From NCBI GenBank assembly GCA_036925085.1, contig JAUPFP010000058.1:434001-498000 (forward strand): DNA of 64,000 bases. Reading direction: 5' to 3'. The position numbers and the translations under genes are program-made. Position 1 is the stretch's first letter. Each line of letters opens with the position of its first letter. The DNA is from Brachycybe producta (lineage: Eukaryota; Arthropoda; Diplopoda; Playtdesmida; Andrognathidae). Below, piece after piece: positions 55,120 to 64,000 of the stretch. The notes under the pieces were generated by a model, which did not search any database, was not told the DNA's origin, and was given only the letters and a program-made list of their open reading frames with translations.

Positions 55120-57039
55120 CTTTTGTGAGTATAAATTACGGATCGAATAAAAGTACCTATTGAAACTAGTAACTTGTTAATCCTTAAAGGATTGTACCAG
55201 TCAAATCCTGTAAAGAACAAAAAGGTAAATCCCTTTTCAAGTTTAATCAGTCTTTATAGTTTAATTATTTACGTATAAGATGATGAGACAAACGATAAAA
55301 TTGTTTTTGTGATATGAGATTTCAAAGTAGAAGAGAAGATGAAGTTACACGACAAATTTTCATGATAATATCTACTTTTGTTGAGTAAAAAACATGAAAT
55401 TTTGTTATTTTCAAAAGTTCAATTTTGAAGATATCATGATGAAAACGGAACTTCTAATCTGTTTATTTAATTTAACTCAAAATAAATGGCCTTAAAACTA
55501 CATATTGCTCATCAGAATGAGCTCCAAAAAAATGTTTTCAACATTTTCCTGCACGATTCTTCATTTAAATAGCACTGCCTCCTTTTAGATATGATTCATA
55601 TGGGTCACAATGTAGGTTAGGGCCATTTATTGTACATGTTCGTATGACTAAAGGCGTTCATAAACACCGAGTGACTTTTAGTGGTCGAAATGGACTGTTA
55701 AAACGTAGTCGGCATGTGGCTGAAACCAACCACTCGAGTCAACTTTATACAACCACTTTTTACAGTTCATTCAATAACATCAGACTACCATTTCCCACCA
55801 CTGGCATTTGACTCGAATGGTCGGTTTCGAACACACTCCGACCACTTTTTTACAGCCCCATCTCGACCACTAAAAGTCGCTCGACTGCAAACGCCCCATT
55901 TCCCACCACTGGCATTTGACTCGAATGGTCGGTTTCGAACACACTCCGACCACTTTTTTACAGCCCCATCTCGACCACTAAAAGTCGCTCGACTGCAAAC
56001 GCCCCAAGTTAATGCTGTATCTTCCGTCAGACTGTTCCCTTTTATACGAGTATTTTTATGTCTATATTTCAAGTTAACCTCTTACGCGTGCATTAATATG
56101 TGTTTACGTTTAAGGGTCCTTACCATTCGTTTGTACGTCTGAATGACAAATGGTCCTAAAATAAAATGTGGTTCACTGATCTAGATCTATAGATTACACC
56201 GTTTGTTTCCTTTTTAAATTAACTACTTTCTTCACCTCTATTTATTAACAAGATTAATTAAAATTATTCTCCATGAATATATATTTCATAAATCAATCAC
56301 TTGAATACCGATTTTGCAACTGGACGATTTACAAAAACAACCTTTCCTGAATCCTCATTAATGAAACAAAAACAAGAGCAACCATTTTTCACTTTATTCG
56401 CCCACATAAACAATGAAAATCTGACATCATTGTTATACTTTTACGAGAAATTTCTTTATTTTTCGTGCAAAAAGAGCAATGTATGAAGCATTTAAAAAAA
56501 TATTCAATTGATATGAATTAAATTAAGTTTTTATTTGATCAATTAATATAAATTAATAAATATAAAAAGTAATAAATACAGAAGAAATACATTGACATTA
56601 GGGAATTTTTATTTCTTTATCGGTAATTAACTGGCAGCATTGTCAACTGGACACTGTAACGGCGCGCCGCCGCCACAACATTGTGGCTAACGTACGGAAG
56701 CCTATAAATGACTTTTATTAGAATCAATAATTTAAAACGTAAATTATGTTAATAAGTAAATGTTTTTTGTTATTATTTGGAGCCGGGCAAAAACGTTACA
56801 ACTAGGCTATACAGTGTATTGCATTCATCATAATGTTAACATATTTCTTTATCTTTTATTTACCAATATTCAGATTTAATGACCTAGTAGGCTTCCGTAG
56901 AGAGAGTGAGCTGCCGCCGTTTAAAGATTTTGTTATTGTTAACGGCTGTGTCCTGCGTTCTCGAAGTTACGTTGTTTCCATGTGTTTATGGTGATTTTTA
57001 ACTATTTTTTTTAGCGTAACACTTTAAAATAGATTTAAA
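55120..57039. promoter_or_regulatory. Divergent intergenic region RAD54L2 / NAA10
   Basis: Holds both promoters. It includes a foldback-related fragment (about 55290-55520), a GTGGTCG MITE with an internal 108-bp tandem duplication (55652-56006), a CpG-rich patch at about 56658-56700 (GGCGCGCCGCCGCC), and an inverted pair TACGGAAGCCTA at 56692 and 56886-56899 that may bound a ~205-bp MITE. The ORFs at 55714-56142 and 55785-56072 are created by the duplicated repeat. Confidence 0.6.
55652..56006. mobile_element. GTGGTCG-family MITE, internally duplicated
   Basis: The left end GGCGTTCATAAACACCGAGT with CTTTTAGTGGTCG is mirrored by CGACCACTAAAAGTCGCTCG and GCAAACGCCCC on the right. The segment 55789-55896 is repeated, apparently without change, as 55897-56004. 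Confidence 0.8.
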
Positions 57040-58479
57040 ATGAATATTCGGTGTGCTAGGGTGAGTAATAAACGTGAAATTTGTTTGATATTTTAAGGTT
57101 GTTGAAATAAAGGCTAGAGTTAGTGTGTTCTTTCACGTTATGTAGGTTGTTGAAACGTACCTCAGGTACACTAGCCTCTACCCTTTATGATTTGCAAACG
57201 TCTTAACAATAAGTTTGCTCACATTAATGTGGTTTTTCTTTTGTATTTGGATAGCCGGAAGATCTGATGAATATGCAGCATTGTAATTTGCTGTGTTTAC
57301 CGGAAAATTACCAAATGAAATATTATTTTTATCATGGAATGTCTTGGCCTCAGGTAAGAAGTGTGTGTGTGTGGGGGGGGGGGGGGGGGGTGTATTCTTT
57401 GTCGATTAGCAGCTGCTGGCGTTACTCTGTGAAAATGCTATACAATCTCCTGTATAGAGACTAAGCAGCTGCTAATTGAAAGATTTTCCAAAACGTTTTA
57501 GGTGGAGTTGGAGGCCTAAAGTCATCTTGAGTTTATAACGTATGCGTTTATATTTTTTTTTTGTGGTAGTTGTCTTACGTCGCTGAAGATTGGAATGGTA
57601 AAATAGTAGGCTACGTGTTAGCTAAAATGTAAGCATGTTTCGTCGCTGTTTTTCTTTTCGTTTTTTTTTTTTTTGTATTACCCCCACTCCCGAAGTTGTT
57701 TTTGAGAAAAGATAAGGGTTTCCACAATTTAGCATTCCGTCTTCCAGGGAAGAAGATTCCGAAGACGATCCTCATGGACACATCACATCTTTGGTAACTA
57801 ATTGATTACGATCGGTGTGGTTATGGTTTAGTTTTTCGAATCAGGTGACGGTTGTGAAACGGGGTTATTGAGAATTCTTAGTAGAAAAAGATCGAAAGAT
57901 GGGAGTTGATCGGCTTTTAACAGTATTCGTGGTTATTTGTTACGTTTGTTTGTTGTTTCTGCCATTTCAGGCCGTCAAAAGGTCTCACCGTCGTCTCGGA
58001 TTGGCGCAGAAACTGATGGACCAAGCTTCGAGGGCGATGGTCGAAAGTTTCAATGCTAAGTACGTTTCGCTGCACGTTAGGAAGAGCAACAGGGCGGCTT
58101 TACATTTGTACACGAACACACTCGGATTCAAGTTAGTAATTTATTTTTTTAAAAGAAATTATCGACTTTTGAATTGAAACTGGTTTTAACATCGGTCGTT
58201 TAACCATATTTGGATTGTGTCTTTTCAGTATAAATGAAATAGAACCGAAATATTATGCCGATGGTGAAGATGCATATGCCATGAAAAGAGATCTTGTTAG
58301 TTTTGCCGTTCAGGTATAATGTAAACGATGAAACTGAACATTTGTTATAGACTTGTTTGGAAATTGACATTCTGAATGTTTTTTTTTATATATTTTAGAA
58401 TAGCGTTTCTCCTTCGGATCCTACGACCTTTTTCGATTCAAAGAATCACGACGACAGACGGAGGATCGACGATAAGTAA
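57040..58479 (+). CDS. NAA10: N-alpha-acetyltransferase 10, catalytic subunit of NatA
   Basis: NAA10 acetylates the N-termini of nascent proteins at the ribosome together with NAA15. Seven exons: 57040-57060, 57255-57353, 57570-57628, 57748-57793, 57971-58131, 58229-58313, 58399-58479 (183 aa). It starts [20 protein letters not shown], diagnostic of NAA10. It continues [34 protein letters not shown] and [25 protein letters not shown] (82-87) is the acetyl-CoA-binding motif. [20 protein letters not shown] and [15 protein letters not shown] follow. The tail is short and charged. The last exon ends DDKstop, but the stop overlaps a donor (AA|GTAACA) and an acceptor lies at 58523, so a spliced form ending NFGGLSIK is possible. 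AATAAA is at 58540. Confidence 0.95.
57360..57391 (+). repeat. (GT)n-(G)n microsatellite in NAA10 intron 2
   Basis: Five or six GT units are followed by about eighteen consecutive G residues just inside the donor site of intron 2. A run this long may be mis-assembled in length. Confidence 0.85.
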
Positions 58480-59817
58480 CAATTTAGAACCAAAAAAAAA
58501 CCATGCAAATTTCTTGTGTTTCAGCTTCGGAGGTTTGTCAATAAAATGAATTTCTCTCCTTAAAATGTTTGATGAACAGCTGATTTTCGAACTCTGGTTA
58601 TTCGACGTTTCAGGAGAGCAACACTAAGGAGAAATTGAAAGTGTGTTAAAAACTAGAATGGTAACGGAAACACTTTATAGTATTTTTATATTTTATATCT
58701 TTATAAGATAAACGTTTTGTAGATAAAAGATACTAAATATCATCTGCTTAAAGTTGGGTCATTTTAAAAAACTAACATAAAAATCTTATTTTGAAAGATA
58801 ATTCAATTTTTTCTTAATTCTGCTCATCAAAGACAGGATAATCAAGAGTTTGAGGGGCGTTTATACTTAAAAACGATGAGATTTCTTATAGATTACAGTT
58901 TATTTATCATTTGCAACCACTAAGCAGTGAAAAAAATTACTATGCATTAACAATGATAACATACAGTACAAACACACACAAATGAACACAAAATTTATCC
59001 AAAAAATGTATCGTATGACAAAACTAATTTGACAATTCTTTTTCTTGTTTTAAAAGTAGAAACTCTAATCCGAAATCTTATACAAACTTACGACCGTAAC
59101 GAGTACTAATATTTTTATACGTGAAATATCCCTTTTCAAACATCTATTATCTTTAGACAAGAAACAAAAGGAGATGATAAAACTAAATGAAATGAACAAA
59201 AGAATAGTATATGTACAACAATGAAACACAATTAGGCACAGTTGATTATATAATAATAATATTAATATCGAGAGAAAAAAGAATCGGCTAACTTTTTCAT
59301 AAGAAAAGGAGAAAACCGATGAGAAAATACATTTTTCATTAAGAAAATTTACAAAATTCGCTCCCGTTGGTTTTGTTTTTGCTAAAATATTAACACAAAA
59401 AGAGATTATAACTGAAATTGTAAAGGTTTGCTAATGTAATGTATTTTAGTTTGAAAATTTAAATATTTTTCTTCTCAAACTAAAGTCTTACAAATAAGAA
59501 ACTTGATGCATTTGAGTGACGTTTTTAAGAGGCTTTTTATCAGATAAGAGCTCGTAAGTTAAATTTGTGACTAATTCTCAAAGATAAATTGAAAATAACT
59601 ATTACTGTTAATGAAATTTTATTGATAGAAGTTTCCGATCATCTATTTTGTTTATATTATAATTTATATTTTTTGTTCATTATTTGAATAATAACATAAC
59701 CTATGAAACAATGAATCTTTTAGAGTAATTTTTTCGAACAGAATTTCAAGAAGAAAAAAAAAAGCCTTGAAAGTCGTTCCGTTTTGAAAAAAAAAAAGAG
59801 AAAAAAGGTTCAGTTCT
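58480..59817. other. Convergent intergenic region NAA10 / ARL8
   Basis: Contains the NAA10 poly(A) signal at 58540 and a foldback copy at 58562-58885. The rest is AT-rich sequence that probably includes the ARL8 3' UTR. No other gene is visible. Confidence 0.6.
58562..58885. mobile_element. Foldback MITE copy downstream of NAA10
   Basis: Starts TGATGAACAGCTGATTTTCG and ends GAGGGGCGTTTATACTTAAA. The core GATATC is partly degraded, but AGAAACTAGAA-type and TAAAGTTGGGTCATTTT blocks are present. Confidence 0.7.
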
Positions 59818-61603
59818 TCAGCGCGTTCCTCCGGTTCCGTTTCCGCCCGATTTCGAATGCGATATTAACCACTGTAGCGTAATATCTGTAAAACGAGAAA
59901 ACGGTCATTAATCACCGTTTTACTAAGCTACAAAATACGTTTTACCGATATTGTCTTTTTCTTTACAGGATATTGAATAGCAGCAGATTTCTCTATCTTG
60001 AATTGCATTTAAACTCCTTAAAGAAATAAGAGACGGGGGAAAACATTAAAACCGTTCAATAGTTAAGTAAAAGACCGCCCCTTTACATTCTTTCGATCAG
60101 TTCCTTTTCGTCGAGAGCGTTCGGCAGGTCTCGTTTGTTTCCTAAAACGAGCACGGGAATTCCTGTGAGCTGCGGTTTATCCAGAAGATTGTGAAGTTCA
60201 TTGCGAGACGCTTCGATCTTTTCTTGATCGGCTGCATCGACCATGTATCTTTTTAGTTAGGGGAAGAAAGAAAAGAACAATCGAAATTCAAAATTAAGAT
60301 GAGCTGGTGTTAAAATTTGAAATTAAGATAGAAAATAACGGGAAAGATTTTTCAGAAGCAAGTTTTGAAAGAATTTCAAGATTTGTTTGAATTTATTAAC
60401 TTATTGAAATTAGAAAATGTTCTGTTCTTAACATCTTGAGAAAATAAACGTTTGTAGGATAGTCTGAATTCATTTTTTACCATATTGTTGTTGGTCAACA
60501 ACCAAAAATACCATAAAAAGTTTATTTTTTTAAAGATATAATTAAAAATAATCTAGTTTTGAATAAAACTAAGAAATTATTTTACAAGTTACATTAAAAA
60601 ATAAGGTTAGATTTTCTGTATAATGTAGAAAAATGAAAAATTTCAGCTTGATATCTCAAAAGCGCCATCCTTTTCTTTTGAGTTCATAATTTTCATTGAA
60701 TCACTGTATAAATAAGGCTCAAATTCGAGAAGAAAATTTAACACTTGAACTTCATCTTAAACCCTCTGAATTGAGTTCCAAAATAGAAATAAAAGCTCTT
60801 ATTATTAAATACCATTTACTAGAATATTTCTATATTGTAACCATTACTCATAAGTTTCAAATTGAATTTCAAATGTTAAATTTTCTGCTTGAATTTGGAC
60901 CTAAGAGAATTAAAGAGCTTTTTAAGTACACGATAGCGTTGACTCCTCTGCAATAACGTTCCCACATACTACGAAACCTCGGCTGACCTCCGATATCCCA
61001 AAGCTGAAACAAAATAAACTCACTTAAATTCAGATTTAAACAAAATATAGAATCTTTTTGGTCGTAGTTCAAAGTAACTTGCCTTAATCGTTACGTTACC
61101 CTTTGTGACTTTTCTCATGTTGAAACCGACCGTCGGAATCATATCTTCGCTAAATTGACCAGACTAAATGCAGAAAACGAAACGAAATAATACAGAAAAT
61201 GAAACGTTTATTCATATGAATGTGATTCAGAGCCACAAGTGGACTTTGGTCATTTTGTGGTGAGCTTCACGAAACTCAAAATATGCTAAAGAATGCTAAA
61301 AGTGGTTTTTCTAATTCACTTTTAAAGGACTAATAGCCCCATTATACCAGTCATTATTAGTATTTACTCATTATACCAACGAAAATACTGTAGTTTAGTG
61401 TTTTCGTATGTTTAAAGGGGGCTAAAACGATAACCTGAATATGTGATCATATGACTCATTGAATGAATGGCTGATCTCACCGCTATAACGTTGACGAATG
61501 TCGTTTTTCCTGAATATTGTAACCCTATGAGCGTTAATTCCATTTCTTCTTTCCAAAATAGACTTTTAAACCAGTCTAGAATTCTATTAACTAAGGACAT
61601 CAT
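59818..61603 (-). CDS. ARL8: ADP-ribosylation-factor-like 8 small GTPase
   Basis: ARL8 sits on lysosomes and links them to kinesin through SKIP/PLEKHM2 and BORC. Six exons, 5' to 3': 61603-61481, 61163-61083, 61003-60930, 60248-60087, 60016-59946, 59885-59818 (192 aa; family about 186). The N-terminus [20 protein letters not shown] is the ARL8 amphipathic helix, which lacks the Gly2 myristoylation site of ARFs. G1 is GLQYSGKTT, switch 1 [14 protein letters not shown], switch 2 [14 protein letters not shown]4 NKRD and G5 [10 protein letters not shown]. The C-terminus ends [12 protein letters not shown], slightly longer than in vertebrates. Intron 2 has a GC donor, AAG|GCAAGT at 61082-61081, with no GT alternative in frame. 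The gene is divergent from COPG. Confidence 0.95.
60249..60929 (-). other. ARL8 intron 3
   Basis: A 681-bp AT-rich intron with weak foldback-like remnants (for example AAAAAGTTTATTTTTTTAAA near 60513). The ORF at 60696-60956 on the other strand is not supported. Confidence 0.6.
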
Positions 61604-61814
61604 CTTGAAGAAAAAAGAATGAGGAGGAGGGGAAAAAAGTACAGATGAAAAAAAGGTGACGAAGTGGATGACAAAAAATATTAAAGACTCAGGTCCATAG
61701 GAGTCTATGGAAAAATTATTTTCTAAATGAAATCGCCAGGTGGCGTTGATGCAAACGTATCAGAGATACCTTGAAGAGAGGCTACGATACTCTTTCTACA
61801 GACATAGTCATAGC

Positions 61815-61844
61815 ACAGAATAAGGATATATATCCTTATTCTGT
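61815..61844. repeat. Perfect 30-bp palindrome
   Basis: ACAGAATAAGGATAT is followed directly by its reverse complement. Partial symmetry continues outward through CATAG and GTCATAGAG. Confidence 0.9.
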
Positions 61845-61910
61845 GGTCATAGAGAGGCTAGCCTATGCTACAGATTAGAAAATGACGTTGGCAAAAATGA
61901 CGTCATGTTC

Positions 61911-62283
61911 ACTTTATGAACAGCTGATTTTCGAACTCTGATTATTCTGTATATTGGGAGCAAAATTAACTGAAACTAGAAAGTGTTTTAGAAACTAGAA
62001 GGGTAGCTTAATTACTTAAGAGTATTTTCATGTTGATATCTTTCAAAATAAACTTTTTATAGACGAAAATTAAAAAAGTGTCGTTATCTATGCGTCGTCT
62101 GCTTTATGTGGGGGGGGTCATTTACGAACTCACATAAAAAGCTTATTTTGAAAAATATTAATATAAAAATACCTTTAAGTGATTGAGATATCTTTCTAGT
62201 TTTTAATACACATTAAAATTTCTCTTAATTTTGCACCGGAAAAATAGAATAATCAGAGTTCGAGAGACATTTACGCCACCTTA
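61911..62283. mobile_element. Foldback MITE copy between ARL8 and COPG
   Basis: Complete: CTTTATGAACAGCTGATTTT, AGAAACTAGAAGGGTAGCTT, GTTGATATCTTTCAAAATAA, then the inverted half to AATCAGAGTTCGAGAGACAT. It is one of the best preserved copies. Confidence 0.8.
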
Positions 62284-62465
62284 ATATTCGGAAAAAACGC
62301 GCCAAACCGCAACAACGGTTACTATGGTAACAAGAAATTGACGGCATAGAAAGTCGCGCCATCTATTGCCTTTTAAGAATAACAGACGAAAAAAGAAAAG
62401 TGACGTGGCTGAAGTTGCGTTTCTGTGTAGAATCGGTCTATTTCTTGTCGTATTTCAACGTTAAA

Positions 62466-63823
62466 ATGTTGCACGGACTGAAACGTGACAAGAAAGACGA
62501 AGAAGATGGTAAATATTGTTTGCTTTAGTGTATAATAAAACTGTTTTTTGTTGGTTTACACGTAAATTTTGTTGAAATTAACAGGACCAGGAGGTGGACC
62601 ATTTGCAAATTTGGAGAAAACGACCGTCCTCCAAGAGGCATCATATTAATAATTTCTTATTTATAGCTTACTTTCTGAACGAATGTAATGATTGGATTAT
62701 GTTTCTTGTTCGACAGGCGAGAACGTTCAATGAAACACCGGTGAATCCTAGAAAATGCACTCACATCCTCACGAAGATTCTCTTCCTTTTGAATCAGGTT
62801 TATACTTTCAACATAGTCTGGCCCGGTTCTGTATGTTGAATTAATTTAAATTTACGTTTTTCTTCTTTTTTTGTTGTTGTTAGGGAGAACATTTCGGTAC
62901 AACAGAGGCTACAGAAGCGTTTTTCGCAATCACTAAACTCTTTCAGTCTAAAGATGTAAGATTTAACTTGAAGTATTTAGTACTATTTACAATAGAAAAT
63001 GTTTCACACTAAATAGAAGGGACCGGTATATCTTTTCTTGTTAAAAGAAAGAATTTTTATGCTATTCTCAAAGATTGTACCTATAATTTATTTTGTATTG
63101 ACATTTTAAAAATCGCGTCTTCTATGTTTGTAGGTGATGCTGCGACGTCTCGTTTATCTCGGAATCAAAGAATTGTCCGATACGGCCGAAGATGTGATCA
63201 TCGTAACGAGCAGGTTCAAATATAGATCTCGATTTACCATATTTAGAAGTTGAATCATCCAATAGCTATGGTTTAATAGCTTTTTTATTTCATTAACAGT
63301 TTGACGAAAGACATGACTGGAAAAGACGATATCTATCGTGCGGCTGCCATTCGTGCTCTCTGCAAGATAACAGACGTAAACGACTTTTTATCAAGTTTAC
63401 TTAAACGTTTAATACTTAATTTGATGTTTCGTTTTTAAATAAAGGGTGCGATGTTGCAAGCGATCGAACGCTACATGAAACAAGCGATCGTCGATCGTAT
63501 TCCCGCCGTTTCAAGTGCAGCTTTGGTGTCTTCTTTGGTTAGAAATCATTTGAACCTTCTTACTATTTGGTTGCTTTTAATTAGAAAAACTGGATCTTTA
63601 ACGATTTTTATCGTTGCAGCATTTGACAAAAACGAGCCCCGAAGTCGTAAAACGCTGGGTTAATGAAGCTCAGGAGGCAATGAATATGGACAATATCATG
63701 GTTCAATATCACGCACTCGGTCTTTCGTATCATCTTCGTAAGCTCGATCGTCTTGCCGTAACGAAATTAGTTACAAAACTAACAGGAACAGGACTTAAGT
63801 CTCCCTATGCCGTTTGTATGCTG
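62466..63823 (+). CDS. COPG: Coatomer subunit gamma, N-terminal part (partial)
   Basis: Gamma-COP is part of the COPI coat that drives Golgi-to-ER transport. Eight exons in the window: 62466-62508, 62585-62637, 62717-62797, 62884-62955, 63134-63213, 63300-63375, 63445-63537, 63620-63823; the rest lies beyond the right edge. The product starts [20 protein letters not shown], then [95 protein letters not shown] and [17 protein letters not shown], the alpha-solenoid trunk. The splice between LQE and ARTFNE needs a GC donor (GAG|GCATCA at 62638-62639). The last visible donor is GTGAGA at 63824. Confidence 0.95.
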
Positions 63824-63847
63824 GTGAGAAATTGAGAATGAAAATAA

Positions 63848-64000
63848 CTTAAGATGTTTTACGAGCAGCTGATTTTTGAACTCTTGGTTATTCTGCAATT
63901 CAGGAGCAACACTAAGGAGAAATTGAAAGTGTCTTGGAAACTAGTACGGTCGTTGAATCGCTTAATAGTATTTTCCAGTTTGTAAATTACTTTCAAGTTT
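63848..64000. mobile_element. Foldback MITE copy, cut by the window edge
   Basis: TTAAGATGTTTTACGAGCAG, CTGATTTTTGAACTC and GAAATTGAAAGTGTCTTGGA mark the left end of another copy, inside a COPG intron. Confidence 0.7.

Larger units (their letters stand above)
61604..62465. promoter_or_regulatory. Divergent intergenic region ARL8 / COPG
   Basis: 862 bp between divergent starts. It holds a perfect 30-bp palindrome (61815-61844), a CRE (TGACGTCA at about 61895) and a full foldback copy (61911-62283). The last ~180 bp should contain the COPG promoter and 5' UTR. Confidence 0.6.

Noticed and set aside
55714-56142. 142-aa plus-strand ORF and 95-aa minus-strand ORF with an internal exact repeat
   Set aside because: The repeat is the 108-bp DNA duplication inside a MITE; both strands are open merely because 108 is divisible by three.

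Overview
The window is AT-rich animal nuclear DNA with compact, intron-rich genes. It carries ten protein-coding genes, all recognisable from conserved eukaryotic families, with introns that are often 60-700 bp. About 90 introns can be placed, nearly all GT-AG and four clearly GC-AG. The gene set (type II PKA regulatory subunit, NUAK kinase, CFP1, ARIP4/RAD54L2, copine, ARL8) says metazoan. The high AT content, short introns and many small inverted-repeat transposons suggest an invertebrate. I cannot name the species or phylum from the sequence.

Layout: (1) <1-808, minus, PDCL (phosducin-like), running off the left edge. (2) 2588-12987, plus, NUAK/UNC-82-type kinase with a huge single-exon tail. 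(3) 15260-18408, plus, CXXC1/CFP1. (4) 25761-20059, minus, DNM1L/Drp1. (5) 30221-37166, plus, PKA regulatory subunit type II with two alternative first exons. (6) 41263-44763, plus, copine. (7) 55119-49048, minus, RAD54L2/ARIP4 Snf2 ATPase. (8) 57040-58479, plus, NAA10. (9) 61603-59818, minus, ARL8. (10) 62466->64000, plus, coatomer gamma (COPG), running off the right edge. Neighbours mostly alternate between divergent and convergent pairs: PDCL/NUAK, DNM1L/PRKAR2, RAD54L2/NAA10 and ARL8/COPG start back to back. There is no operon-like logic; these are independent housekeeping, signalling and chromatin genes.

The non-coding part is dominated by small DNA transposons and their debris. One foldback family with a conserved core (GATATCTTTCAAAATAAACT) occurs about fifteen times, mostly in introns, and makes up nearly all of one RAD54L2 intron. 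Three elements have intact 8-bp target duplications and hAT-like ends; one of them carries a THAP-like zinc-finger exon fragment. A fourth, at 29700-30187, has a 9-bp duplication and is a giant hairpin built of minisatellite arms. A further MITE family carries the cAMP-response element TGACGTCA in its terminal repeats and lies beside the PKA regulatory-subunit promoters, where twelve perfect CREs occur in about 8.3 kb. Neither visible first exon of that PKA gene encodes the usual dimerisation/docking domain.

All exon boundaries were read by hand from reading frame, splice consensus and remembered family sequences. No alignment or search was run.
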